Assembly (NCBI GenBank): GCA_023457135.1
Contig: JAEWMO010000109.1
Span: forward strand, 1 to 16,245
Direction: 5' to 3'
Source: Methanobacteriota archaeon
GTDB lineage: Archaea; Halobacteriota; Methanomicrobia; Methanomicrobiales; Methanoculleaceae
DNA length: 16,245 nucleotides
The translations under genes and the position numbers were made by a program. This document shows, piece by piece, positions 1 through 6,962 of this stretch; positions within the stretch are counted from its first letter, which is position 1, and each line of letters starts with the position of its first letter. Below the pieces are notes generated by a model. The model ran no database searches. It worked only from the letters and a program-made list of their open reading frames with translations, and was not told the origin of the DNA.

Positions 1-275
1 TACTTCCCATGCGTGAGGACGATCTCGATACTGGAGACATTTGTCTTACCCGTATCGGTGTCGATCATCTCGGTCGATGTGAAGATCTCTTTCTTGTTGA
101 CGTTCTCGAGGAACCGGTTGAGTGCAATCTCCGCTGTATCTACCGCACGCGAGATAGCCTTCCCCCGGGCCTTGATCGCGACTTCCTCCGCTCCATTGTT
201 GAACTGGGTGACCACCGCGAGCACATAGTTCATGACTGGCTTGTTTCCCACGAATACTGTGTTGTCCTTTATCAT
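1..275 (-). CDS. albA: Alba family DNA/RNA-binding chromatin protein (stop codon cut by window edge)
   Basis: Alba (Sac10b family) is a small dimeric protein that coats archaeal DNA and binds RNA. Reading minus from the ATG at 275 gives 91 residues and then TA at the very edge, so the last base of a TAA/TAG stop is probably all that is missing. Family hallmarks are visible: the N-terminal stretch VFVGNKPVMNYV (residues 7-18) with the conserved lysine K12 that contacts nucleic acid, the KARGKAISRAVDTAEI helix region (35-50), and the C-terminal strand SSIEIVLT. A length near 90 is normal for the family. The start is supported by GAGGTG about 5 nt upstream, lying in the 13-nt gap after the asd stop, so asd and alba are probably co-transcribed. 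The identification is secure; why it follows asd is not evident. Confidence 0.95.
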   Translation of the reverse strand, partial: MIKDNTVFVGNKPVMNYVLAVVTQFNNGAEEVAIKARGKAISRAVDTAEIALNRFLENVNKKEIFTSTEMIDTDTGKTNVSSIEIVLTHGK

Positions 276-288
276 TCGCCCACCTCGT

Positions 289-1305
289 CTAAAGATACTT
301 CTTCGAGCAGATCAGTTCTGCGTTGAGGACGGATGCGCCTGCGGCCCCACGGATGGTGTTGTGTCCGAGTGCAACGAATCGCAATCCTTCCCGGATTCTC
401 CCGACAGATACCGTCATGCCCCGCCCCCGGTTGCGGTCAAGCCGCGGCTGCGGACGGTCGGACTGGTCGAGGAGTTCAATTGCCTTTGCCGGCTGCAAGG
501 GTAGATTGCTTAAGGGTGACTTAAAGTTTGCGTAAGCTTTTTTCACCTCGTCAACCGGCTCCTTCACGTCGATCCAGACCGCAATGGTGTGCCCGTCGAT
601 GACAGGAACCCGGTGACAGCTTGCACTCACACGGAACGGAGCGGGGATTACCTCCGAACCGTTGAACGTTCCCATGATCTTGAGGGTCTCGGTCTCTATC
701 TTCTCCTCTTCGGAGCCGATGTAGGGGATGACGTTATCATAAATGTCCATGGCGGAGACGCCGGCAAAGCCGGCTCCCGAGATCGCCTGCATGGTTGCCG
801 CACGCACATCGTGGAACTCAAACGATCTGAGGGGTGCAAGGGCCATCACGAGGACGATGGTCGAGCAGTTCGGATTGGTCACGATAAACCCGTCACGGCC
901 CGCATCACGCTGGACGTCGATCAACCCCAGGTGATCCGGGTTGACCTCCGGGATCACCAGCGGGACCTTAGGGTCCATGCGGTGCGACCGGGCGTTGCTG
1001 CAGACGCCGACACCCGCATCAGCGATCTCGGTCTCAAGAGAGGTCGCCACTTCCGCGGGCAGCGCCGAGAAGACCAGATCACAGTCTTTCACGCTCTCGA
1101 CGGTAGTTGGAGTGACAACGATATCACTGACATTGTCCGGGTACGGCGCATCGAGGCGCCAGTTGACCACCTTGCCATACGGCTTTCCGGCACTGCGTTC
1201 AGATGCGGTGAGTGTCTGGAGGTTAAACCAGGGATGATCCGCTAAAAGCTGAACGAAGCGCTGTCCCACCGCTCCTGTGGCACCAAGCACTCCTACATTA
1301 ATCAT
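289..1305 (-). CDS. asd: Aspartate-semialdehyde dehydrogenase
   Basis: Reduces L-aspartyl-4-phosphate to L-aspartate-4-semialdehyde with NADPH, the branch point to lysine/DAP, threonine and methionine. The 338-residue product has the Rossmann motif GATGAVG (8-14), the active-site cysteine in NPNCST (C147), and the catalytic histidine in the PVIDGHT region (H239). The NPNCST context and total length fit the archaeal/fungal-type Asd. An in-frame TTG lies two codons upstream at 1311, but ATG at 1305 is preferred: no Shine-Dalgarno is present, while a TATA-like box sits about 30 nt upstream, which suits a leaderless mRNA beginning just before the ATG. alba follows 13 nt downstream. dapB and dapA lie about 600 nt upstream on the same strand, separated by the ferredoxin gene and a gap with its own promoter. 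Confidence 0.96.
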   Translation of the reverse strand: MINVGVLGATGAVGQRFVQLLADHPWFNLQTLTASERSAGKPYGKVVNWRLDAPYPDNVSDIVVTPTTVESVKDCDLVFSALPAEVATSLETEIADAGVGVCSNARSHRMDPKVPLVIPEVNPDHLGLIDVQRDAGRDGFIVTNPNCSTIVLVMALAPLRSFEFHDVRAATMQAISGAGFAGVSAMDIYDNVIPYIGSEEEKIETETLKIMGTFNGSEVIPAPFRVSASCHRVPVIDGHTIAVWIDVKEPVDEVKKAYANFKSPLSNLPLQPAKAIELLDQSDRPQPRLDRNRGRGMTVSVGRIREGLRFVALGHNTIRGAAGASVLNAELICSKKYL

Positions 1306-1331
1306 AGACAAATTATCTGTAGTGTAGGTGG

Positions 1332-1339
1332 TATTAAAA
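1332..1339 (-). promoter_or_regulatory. TATA box for leaderless asd (-alba) transcript
   Basis: The minus strand reads CTTTTAATACC over 1340-1330. The centre of the box is about 30 nt before the asd ATG, so transcription would start within a few bases of the start codon. There is no ribosome-binding site between box and ATG, consistent with leaderless translation. Inferred from spacing and composition only. Confidence 0.55.
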
Positions 1340-1607
1340 GAGTAGGTTTCTTGATCCTGCTGGTCGGAAGGACGGAGCGGCCGGATAGTCCGCTCTCAGG
1401 AGCCATTTGCTTCATCAAGGATCGCATAGACCGGGAATCCAGAAGAAGGGGCCAGATAAATACAGGGTTTATGGCTGTCGGACGTATCCCTTCCACGATC
1501 AGGTTGCCCGCTCACGGGCAGACCCGTGCCTGCCGGTCTGCTGACAGAGTCCACCCGCTCCGGGATCAGGATACACAGAGAGGACAGGCGGAGTTTGCAC
1601 GTTCGCG
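1340..1607. other. Non-coding gap between ferredoxin terminator and asd promoter, with short hairpins
   Basis: No convincing gene is seen here. Three perfect or near-perfect small inverted repeats are present: GAGCGG/CCGCTC with a 9-nt loop (1375-1395), TGCCCG/CGGGCA with a 4-nt loop (1505-1520), and GCAGAC/GTCTGC (1518-1541), the last two mutually exclusive. Open frames crossing the gap have no ribosome-binding site and no protein-like features. It could be a 3' trailer of the ferredoxin transcript or an unrecognised small RNA. Confidence 0.4.
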
Positions 1608-1639
1608 AAAAAAAACTGGAGGCCTCGCCCCGAAGGGCG
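1608..1639 (-). terminator. Hairpin plus T8 terminator after ferredoxin gene
   Basis: On the minus strand, 8 nt after the ferredoxin stop, CGCCC-TTCG-GGGCG forms a 5-bp stem closed by a UUCG tetraloop (1639-1626). A run of eight T follows about 10 nt later (1615-1608). U-rich tracts are the main archaeal termination signal, so this probably ends the dapA-dapB-ferredoxin transcript. Confidence 0.6.
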
Positions 1640-1646
1640 GGACGGT

Positions 1647-1820
1647 TTACTCCATCGATATTGCTTCAGACGGGCACTCGTCGACGCAGGTCTCGCAGTC
1701 TACGCAGAGATCGGTGTCGATCTTGGCCTTGCCGTCTTCCATGACAATGGCGGACGCCGGGCAGACATCCACACAGGTTTCACAGGCGGTACACTTCTCG
1801 ATATCAACAACTGCTGGCAC
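1647..1820 (-). CDS. Small 2[4Fe-4S] ferredoxin (GTG start)
   Basis: A 57-residue low-potential electron carrier of the clostridial two-cluster type. Both cluster motifs are complete: CxxCxxCxxxCP at C10, C13, C16, C20 and again at C39, C42, C45, C49, with no insertion between them. The two halves are clearly homologous, as usual for this fold. The start is GTG at 1820, five bases after a strong GGAGGAG; there is no ATG near the N-terminus, so automatic callers could miss or shorten the gene. It lies about 97 nt downstream of dapB, with an AT-rich possible promoter between, and is followed by a hairpin/T8 terminator. The physiological partner cannot be told from context; in methanogens such ferredoxins serve many oxidoreductases. 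Confidence 0.93.
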   Translation of the reverse strand: MPAVVDIEKCTACETCVDVCPASAIVMEDGKAKIDTDLCVDCETCVDECPSEAISME

Positions 1821-1854
1821 TTTGTCTCCTCCAAACGTACATTACGAATATGTT

Positions 1855-1868
1855 AACATAATTTACAA
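1855..1868 (-). promoter_or_regulatory. Possible TATA box for the ferredoxin gene
   Basis: The 97-nt dapB-ferredoxin spacer is strongly AT-rich against a GC-rich background. The minus strand reads TTGTAAATTATG across 1868-1857, about 40 nt upstream of the GTG start, leaving a short leader that includes the GGAGGAG. A second AT-rich block at about 1879-1888 is an alternative. Confidence 0.4.
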
Positions 1869-1917
1869 GGGTATCAAAAATAAATTTCGCTTCCCCCGGA
1901 GAGGTTGGAAGCGCTGT

Positions 1918-2676
1918 TCATAGTCCGAGAACTTCCTGCATGGAGTAGATGCGGGGTTCCCTGCCGGAGACCCACCCGGCGGCCCGGACCGCACCCCGGG
2001 CAAAGATTGCCCGGTCGTAGGCGCGGTGGGAGATCTCGATGCACTCAAAGTTCCCTGCAAAGAGAACAGAGTGGTCGCCGACGATGTCACCGCCGCGGAT
2101 GACGTGCACCCCGATCTCGTTCTTCCGCTCGGCCTCCCCGACACGGCCGTAGACTTTCTCGCGGTCGCCGAGCTCCTGGTCCAGGATCTCAAGGATGGTC
2201 TTTGCCGTGCCGCTCGGAGCGTCCTTCTTGTAGCGGTGATGCGCCTCCGTCACCTCGATATCGTAGTCGCCGAGCTGGCGGGCGGCCTCGCGCACGAGTT
2301 TCCAGAAGATGTTGACACCGACCGAGAAGTTGCTCGAGATCACCGCGGGGACGTTCCCCTCGACGGCGGCCCGGATCACTTCCCGCTGTTCGGGAGAGAA
2401 CCCCGTCGTCCCGACGACGAGCGCGACATTGTTCCTCGCTGCGGCCTTGATATTCTCGACCGCAGCGGCTGCAACGGTGAAGTCGATGAGGACATCGGGC
2501 TTCGTCGCCTTGAGAAACTCATCGATCCTTGCCGCCGGGACCACTTCCTTCCCAAAGATTGTCCCTGCCTGTATGTCGATGCCTCCGACGAGCTCCATGT
2601 CGGGAGTCTCGTTGACAATCCGGCCGATATTGGTGCCCATGCGTCCCAGGGCCCCGGAGATGACTACTTTAACCAT
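1918..2676 (-). CDS. dapB: 4-hydroxy-tetrahydrodipicolinate reductase
   Basis: NAD(P)H-dependent reductase forming tetrahydrodipicolinate from the DapA product, second committed step of lysine/DAP synthesis. The 252-residue protein shows the dinucleotide-binding motif GALGRMG (8-14), VVGTTGFS (87-94), and the family signature EAHHRYKKDAPSGTA (144-158) holding the catalytic His and Lys (H146, K150). Length is normal. The ATG at 2676 lies inside the end of dapA, an 8-nt overlap, with GAGGTG upstream inside dapA, so the two are very likely translationally coupled. Neighbours dapA and asd support the pathway assignment. Downstream comes the ferredoxin gene. Confidence 0.97.
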   Translation of the reverse strand: MVKVVISGALGRMGTNIGRIVNETPDMELVGGIDIQAGTIFGKEVVPAARIDEFLKATKPDVLIDFTVAAAAVENIKAAARNNVALVVGTTGFSPEQREVIRAAVEGNVPAVISSNFSVGVNIFWKLVREAARQLGDYDIEVTEAHHRYKKDAPSGTAKTILEILDQELGDREKVYGRVGEAERKNEIGVHVIRGGDIVGDHSVLFAGNFECIEISHRAYDRAIFARGAVRAAGWVSGREPRIYSMQEVLGL

Positions 2677-3544
2677 AGTTTACCAGCACCTCTCTCAACT
2701 GTTCCGTCCTCGCTCCGTCCAGGTCGTCGAGCGGCAACCGGACAGGGCCTGCGGCCATCCCGATCAGTTCCACCGCCTTCTTCACGGGGATGGGGTTCGT
2801 GTCGATGAACATCGCCCGCATGAGCGGGGCAAGCTCGTAGTGCAGGTCCTGTGCGCGGGCAAGGTCGCCTGCACGGAAAGCCTCGTACATCCGGACCATC
2901 CGGCCGGGGTCGACGTTTGCGGCAACCGAGATGACGCCTGCGCCTCCTACGGCGAGGATGGGAAGCGTCATCGCATCGTCCCCGGAGATGACGACGAAGT
3001 CCTCGTCCCGTGTCCCCTCGATGATACGGGAGATCTGGGTGATATCGCCGCTTGCTTCCTTGATCCCGACGATGTTCGGGTGCCGGGCGAGCTCGATGAC
3101 CAGGTCGGGCTGAAGGTTCTGCCCCGTCCGGCCGGGGACATTATAGAGAATGACCGGGAGATCGAGATCCGCGAGCTTCGTGAAGTGCTTGACGAGCCCG
3201 GAGCGGTTGGGCTTGTTGTAGTACGGGCTGATGACGAGAGCCCCGTCCGCGCCGGCGTCCTTTGCCGACCGGGTCAGGCGAACGGCCTCTTCGGTATTGT
3301 TCGAGCCGGTTCCTGCGAGTACAGGCACCCGTCCGTTGACGACCTCGACGGTCTTGCCGATCACCTGCTCATGCTCCTCGAAGGTGAGCGTGGCGGACTC
3401 CCCGGTCGATCCGCAGGGGACAATACCGTGGATGCCGCGTTGCAATAGTGATTCGATGTTGGACCGTAATCCTTCAAGATCGAGACTCGACCCGGAGTCC
3501 CGGTGAAAAGGAGTAATGATTGCCGGAAGGATTCCCTCAAACAT
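2669..3544 (-). CDS. dapA: 4-hydroxy-tetrahydrodipicolinate synthase
   Basis: Condenses pyruvate with aspartate-4-semialdehyde, the entry to lysine/DAP synthesis; a Schiff-base class I aldolase of the DapA/NanA superfamily. The 291-residue TIM barrel has the substrate loop GSTGES (45-50), the tyrosine motif YNVPGRT with Y134, and the Schiff-base lysine K162 in GIKEASGD. The start ATG at 3544 (MFEGILPAIITPF) aligns with the usual N-terminus. No clear Shine-Dalgarno is seen; the S17e stop is only 10 nt upstream, so re-initiation or coupling from S17e is likely. Overlaps dapB by 8 nt. Clustering with dapB and asd argues for true DapA over another family aldolase. Confidence 0.97.
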   Translation of the reverse strand: MFEGILPAIITPFHRDSGSSLDLEGLRSNIESLLQRGIHGIVPCGSTGESATLTFEEHEQVIGKTVEVVNGRVPVLAGTGSNNTEEAVRLTRSAKDAGADGALVISPYYNKPNRSGLVKHFTKLADLDLPVILYNVPGRTGQNLQPDLVIELARHPNIVGIKEASGDITQISRIIEGTRDEDFVVISGDDAMTLPILAVGGAGVISVAANVDPGRMVRMYEAFRAGDLARAQDLHYELAPLMRAMFIDTNPIPVKKAVELIGMAAGPVRLPLDDLDGARTEQLREVLVNYG

Positions 3545-3554
3545 ATAGTGAGGT

Positions 3555-3743
3555 TTACCGCTTCCTGGTATTTATCTTTCTTGAGATGTATCCGGCAACC
3601 CTGTTCCGGACGTACTTGCTCCCGATGATGGCAACCTCAGAGACTGCGTGCTTGTTCTCATCAAAGTCTCCACTGAACCTCTCACGGTGCTTGACAAGGA
3701 GTTCTTCTCCGAGGTTCTTGATATATGACGGCTTTATTCCCAT
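3555..3743 (-). CDS. rps17e: Ribosomal protein S17e (small subunit)
   Basis: An archaeal/eukaryotic small-subunit ribosomal protein absent from bacteria. The 62-residue sequence starts MGIKPSYIKNLGEELL and has the typical FSGDFDENKH segment (23-32) and basic C-terminus; 60-70 residues is the normal archaeal length. ATG at 3743 follows a GGAAGGT within the 12-nt gap after the thiN stop; dapA begins 10 nt downstream. It therefore sits inside a tight metabolic operon rather than in a ribosomal-protein cluster, tying S17e expression to thiamine and lysine genes. Confidence 0.96.
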   Translation of the reverse strand: MGIKPSYIKNLGEELLVKHRERFSGDFDENKHAVSEVAIIGSKYVRNRVAGYISRKINTRKR

Positions 3744-3755
3744 GTGGACCTTCCC

Positions 3756-4307
3756 TTATAATTGTGCATAGGTAATGCGATTTGACAGTTTAAGAATATT
3801 TTGTGCGACCATGACCGGATCTTCCCCAAAGACCCGGATCATCGGCTCAAGCCCCGCGGCTCCCCGGTCGTAGATGATGTCGGGGACGCCTTCCCTGCAG
3901 CAGGAAGCGACACCCCAGTCCATTGTCTGAACTCCCGGCGGCTCTTTTGTCCGGTCGAAGGAGCAGACCTCAAAGAGGAGGTTATCGAGTTCGGCAAGGA
4001 GCGTATCGGAGAAACGGATGTTTGCCGCGCTTCTGATCCGGGGGTCAAAACGCATCGCCGTAAGGACAAACCGGGCCACGTGGCCGCTTGCCCCAAACGC
4101 GACCTCCCCGACGGGGTGAACCGTATCGCCGAGCCGGACAATCCGGCCGAGGACTCCCGCAGCATCCTCGGGCTCGCGCGCGTCAGGCAGGGCATACACG
4201 ATATTCATCCCGACTTCGGGGATGAGCCGCACGTCCATCCGTTCGACGATCAGCGCCACGGCCTCTTCGAGGCTATCGATAATCTTCCTGCGTTCTTCCT
4301 CTGTCAT
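3756..4307 (-). CDS. thiN: Stand-alone ThiN-domain protein (thiamine-phosphate synthase family)
   Basis: ThiN domains either form thiamine phosphate from HMP-PP and HET-P, usually fused to ThiD, or act as the sensor of the ThiR repressor behind an HTH. This 183-residue protein is the ThiN domain alone: LIPEVGMNIVYALPDA (28-43), GRIVRL, FGASGHVARF (71-80), PRIRSAANIRFS (89-100), the SFDR motif (116-119) and PDIIYDRGAAGLEPMIRVFG (142-161). There is no room for an N-terminal HTH or a ThiD kinase. The conserved basic residues in GHVAR and in the Arg-rich helix that follows favour an enzyme over a repressor, but this is a judgement from memory of the family. ATG at 4307 gives a full domain. It lies 12 nt upstream of S17e and 38 nt downstream of the HD gene. 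Confidence 0.8.
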   Translation of the reverse strand: MTEEERRKIIDSLEEAVALIVERMDVRLIPEVGMNIVYALPDAREPEDAAGVLGRIVRLGDTVHPVGEVAFGASGHVARFVLTAMRFDPRIRSAANIRFSDTLLAELDNLLFEVCSFDRTKEPPGVQTMDWGVASCCREGVPDIIYDRGAAGLEPMIRVFGEDPVMVAQNILKLSNRITYAQL

Positions 4308-4345
4308 GCTCTCTATCCTCGCTTACGAAGCCATATCGGTTGTGC

Positions 4346-4927
4346 TCAGGTCAGACCGATATCACCACGGACTTCCCTGAGCCCCTCGATGGCAAGGCGG
4401 TAGAACGTCTCCATATCCATGAGAGACTCGATCAGCCGGATCCGCTCCCTCTCGCAGCCGGCAGCAAACGCCTTCTCCTTGAACTTCTTCTTCACGGTCC
4501 GGGGAGTGACCTCGTCGATCGCCCCGCCCTTGACGAGGGCGCAGGCGAGGATCAGGCCCGAGGCGCTGTCAGCGGCCTGGAGCGCAAGCTCGACCGGGCG
4601 CTCGTAGTCCGAGAAGAGCATGTGGTTGTGACGCCTGACGATCTCGGCAATCTCTTCAGGGACCCCGTTGTCGAGAAGGATCCGGTAGCCCTCGACCCCG
4701 TGCCGGTCCATATCCCCTCCGACGAGGTCGTAGTCGATGTCGTGCAGGAGGCCGATGATCTCCCACGTCGCGGCGTCCTCGCCGAGGTGTTCCGCGACCT
4801 TCCTCATGATTCCCGCCGTGGCGTGGCTGTGCACGATATGGGACGGCGATGCCACGTAACGCCGGAGCAGGGCCAGTGCCTCGTCTCTCTCCATGCGGAT
4901 GGATTGTCCGGCGCGGAGTATAAGCAT
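4346..4927 (-). CDS. HD-domain metal-dependent phosphohydrolase, predicted
   Basis: A 193-residue soluble HD-superfamily protein, probably a phosphohydrolase of unknown substrate. The metal ligands are seen: HIVHSHA (30-36), the HD doublet in LLHDIDYD (H62-D63), downstream histidines in RRHNHM (99-103), and an aspartate in AADSASG (D120). The open frame extends to 5155, but ATG at 4927 is chosen because GGTGAGGAG lies 6 nt before it, whereas an internal ATG at 4894 has no such signal. The extended N-terminus would also run through the divergent promoter. It is the first gene of the minus block leading into thiN, S17e, dapA and dapB, so it may be part of that transcript; nothing else indicates its substrate. 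Confidence 0.85.
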   Translation of the reverse strand: MLILRAGQSIRMERDEALALLRRYVASPSHIVHSHATAGIMRKVAEHLGEDAATWEIIGLLHDIDYDLVGGDMDRHGVEGYRILLDNGVPEEIAEIVRRHNHMLFSDYERPVELALQAADSASGLILACALVKGGAIDEVTPRTVKKKFKEKAFAAGCERERIRLIESLMDMETFYRLAIEGLREVRGDIGLT

Positions 4928-4975
4928 GCGGGTCTCCTCACCGGCAGAGAGAGAGTGCCTCCCGTCCGGGGATAG

Positions 4976-4983
4976 AGATATAC
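4976..4983. promoter_or_regulatory. TATA element possibly shared by two divergent genes
   Basis: AGATATACC here lies about 27 nt upstream of the plus-strand ATG at 5007, the exact spacing for a leaderless transcript. Its reverse complement GGTATATCT is also a fair TATA box about 50 nt upstream of the minus-strand HD gene at 4927, leaving a leader of about 28 nt containing GGTGAGGAG. The 79-nt divergent gap holds no second good box. Confidence 0.55.
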
Positions 4984-5006
4984 CTGCCCTTGCCCCACCT
5001 CTGTAC

Positions 5007-5189
5007 ATGAATCTACGGGTCCTTGAGGTGCTGGCCGCAATCGGGTGCCTCGCACTGTTTATCATGCTGCTGGTGATGCTGCCCTCGATGCTGGTGGGAA
5101 TGGAAGGGCTTGCATACATTGCTGCGCTGGTCGTCTTTATCGCGGTGCTCAGCACTGCGGGCTACATGATCGATAAAAAGGCTGCTTAA
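5007..5189 (+). CDS. Small two-helix membrane protein, unknown function
   Basis: A 60-residue hydrophobic protein with two predicted membrane helices, about residues 6-29 and 34-54, and a short charged tail ending DKKAA. I do not recognise the family. The frame is open upstream to 4893, but ATG at 5007 is preferred because a TATA box is centred about 27 nt before it, there is no Shine-Dalgarno, and the upstream residues are not membrane-like and run into the HD gene. Its stop overlaps the end of convergent priL by 4 nt. Coding is inferred from the clean hydrophobic pattern and promoter spacing; a role cannot be given. Confidence 0.65.
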   Translation: MNLRVLEVLAAIGCLALFIMLLVMLPSMLVGMEGLAYIAALVVFIAVLSTAGYMIDKKAA

Positions 5190-6190
5190 CCCCGTCTCTT
5201 CTTTACGTTTTTCTTGAGCCGGTAGTAACTCAGGGGATGGTTGACCCGCTCGCAGGTGCTATCGCGGTTCGCGCAGAGCCCGAAAGTGCGCATGGTGGCG
5301 CAGGACGGCGGCGTATACTCAGTGCCGCCCCGGCCGGAGATGTGCTCCACCTGGTACATCGTCTTCTCCACGTCGAAGTCCGGCGCCCGGGCAAAGACCT
5401 CTGCAATCGCAGTGGTATTCATGCCGACAGTGTGAAGGAACGACGTGATGGCGAACCTGCCCATATGCGTCAGGTTCGTCCCCTCGGTGACCGCCCTGAT
5501 GAGCGCGTTGATGCAGGGCGGGAACGCCTCCTCCTTGATCTCGCCGAACTGTTCGAGGATCTGCTGCTGTTGCAGAGCAGAGATCTCTTTTGTGGCCGGC
5601 GCGAGGCGTTCGCAGATCCCGGACGGGACCCGGAGCGGCATCTGGTCGACGAGGATGACCCGGATCCGCTCCCGGATCAGATCGTCGATCTCGCCCGGCT
5701 CAAGGTGCACCGTCCCCTGCTGCACGTCCCGGTTGACGAGCCGCCAGCGCCGGTCGCGCATATGGGTCACCAGTTCAACGTAACTGATGACCGGGAGAGC
5801 AGCGGTCCCGGAATTGATCCCGATGCTCATGGCCACGAAACGGCGTATCTCCGGGTCCTCGGTCGCGAGAAAGAAGGATGCGCGCTCCGCTTCGTAACGC
5901 GCAAGGCGGTCGATGAGCGACCGGTCGCCGATACAGGAGACCAGCACCCGGGCTAGCGCGTAACCGGCGATCTCGAATTCGGGCCTGATATTGCGTGCGG
6001 CCTCGTCCTGAAACTCCCTCTTGTGGGCAAGCGCAGCGATGACCCGTTCCTTCGCCCGTTCGAGCGCAAGAGCCCCGGGACTGCCGGAGAGGAATTCTTC
6101 AAGCGACTCCACGTGCCGGCGGGCCAGCTCCTGGGACTCTTTCAAAAAGGGGTATTTAGGGAGTACTTTCTGGTCAAGTACAATATCCAT
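5186..6190 (-). CDS. priL: DNA primase large subunit
   Basis: The non-catalytic large subunit of the archaeal/eukaryotic primase, which with PriS starts primers for replication; its C-terminal domain carries a [4Fe-4S] cluster. The 334-residue product has the four expected cysteines: C226 in FPPCINAL, then C297, C306 and C313 within PPSCATMRTFGLCANRDSTC, followed by the HPLSYYR segment. The N-terminal helical part matches the usual layout. A TTG at 6193 could extend the frame by one codon, but ATG at 6190 is chosen: it overlaps the pcna stop as TGATG, implying translational coupling. Ends overlap the convergent small membrane gene. The partner priS is not in this window. Confidence 0.95.
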   Translation of the reverse strand: MDIVLDQKVLPKYPFLKESQELARRHVESLEEFLSGSPGALALERAKERVIAALAHKREFQDEAARNIRPEFEIAGYALARVLVSCIGDRSLIDRLARYEAERASFFLATEDPEIRRFVAMSIGINSGTAALPVISYVELVTHMRDRRWRLVNRDVQQGTVHLEPGEIDDLIRERIRVILVDQMPLRVPSGICERLAPATKEISALQQQQILEQFGEIKEEAFPPCINALIRAVTEGTNLTHMGRFAITSFLHTVGMNTTAIAEVFARAPDFDVEKTMYQVEHISGRGGTEYTPPSCATMRTFGLCANRDSTCERVNHPLSYYRLKKNVKKRRG

Positions 6191-6933
6191 CAATCGGCCT
6201 CGATCCGAGGAGCAAGGAGGTACTCGACGTGGCCGTTGCCGTCAGCAATGTCAAAGGCAAACCGTACCGGGTGGTCGATGCCGAGGTAGACCTCCACCTT
6301 CTCTGCGCGTGCCATAACCCGGCCCATGTCCTTTAAGTAATCGAGCGAGAAGAGCGAACGGGCCCGGACGGGGCTCAGGGCGACAAGTTCGTCTTCGCCG
6401 AGCGCGAGCTTGATGTGGTCGGTGTCTCCCTCCGCTTCCATGTAGAAGGTCATGGCGTCGGGGTCGATACCGAGCGCGATCTTGTCGGAGATGACGGCAG
6501 CCGCCTTGATGGCGTTGTTCAGCGCGTCGCCGGCGATGACCGCTTTCCCGGGAAGTTCGATGCCCGGCGGGTTCGGGTCTTTCCGGATGGTGTTGACGTC
6601 AAGGAGCGTGACCGAGTAGCGGTAGCCCCCGAAACTCAGTTCCAGTTTCCGGTCTTCGTCGAGCAGGCTCAACGTCAGCGCGTCGCCCTTCCCCATCATG
6701 CCGAGGATGTTCTTCATCTTCGCGATATCCAGGCCCAGTTCTCCGGTTGTCGCCGAAAAGGAGTTGAACGCCGTGCTCCGGAGTTCCAGGGAGACCATGG
6801 CCACGTTTGCGGTATCAACGGCACGTGTCCGGATCAGGTCTTCGGCCGTGTGCAGGCGGCACTCCGTCACCAGTGCGGCGATCGCGTCTATGGATTCCCG
6901 AAATATATCTGCATCAATCGTTGCCTTTAACAT
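6190..6933 (-). CDS. pcn: DNA polymerase sliding clamp (PCNA)
   Basis: Homotrimeric ring that tethers replicative polymerases and other partners through PIP boxes. The 247-residue protein starts MLKATIDADIFRESIDAI and ends with the typical HVEYLLAPRIE; the length is that of archaeal PCNA. An upstream in-frame ATG at 6975 is rejected: it would translate through the TATA box, while ATG at 6933 has GGGG about 6 nt upstream and matches the family's start. The transcript should begin near 6940, giving a very short leader. It is followed by priL with a TGATG junction, forming a replication operon. The promoter carries a striking inverted repeat, described separately. Confidence 0.97.
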   Translation of the reverse strand: MLKATIDADIFRESIDAIAALVTECRLHTAEDLIRTRAVDTANVAMVSLELRSTAFNSFSATTGELGLDIAKMKNILGMMGKGDALTLSLLDEDRKLELSFGGYRYSVTLLDVNTIRKDPNPPGIELPGKAVIAGDALNNAIKAAAVISDKIALGIDPDAMTFYMEAEGDTDHIKLALGEDELVALSPVRARSLFSLDYLKDMGRVMARAEKVEVYLGIDHPVRFAFDIADGNGHVEYLLAPRIEAD

Positions 6934-6962
6934 TGTGACCCCTATTAAGCTCTCGTTGAAAG

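Noticed and set aside
1302..1496. 64-codon minus-strand open frame upstream of asd
   Set aside because: It overlaps the asd start and TATA box, has no ribosome-binding site, and shows no family resemblance.
1340..1607. Lysine or other riboswitch controlling asd
   Set aside because: The asd promoter lies downstream of the hairpins and the mRNA looks leaderless, so the hairpins would not be in its leader; no known riboswitch core was recognised.
2309..3448. Long plus-strand open frame (379 codons) opposite dapB and dapA
   Set aside because: It is antisense to two clear enzymes, is caused by GC-rich codon use, and its translation has no recognisable domain or ribosome-binding site.
4928..5155. 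N-terminal extension of the HD protein
   Set aside because: It would pass through the divergent promoter; the start at 4927 has a strong GGTGAGGAG.
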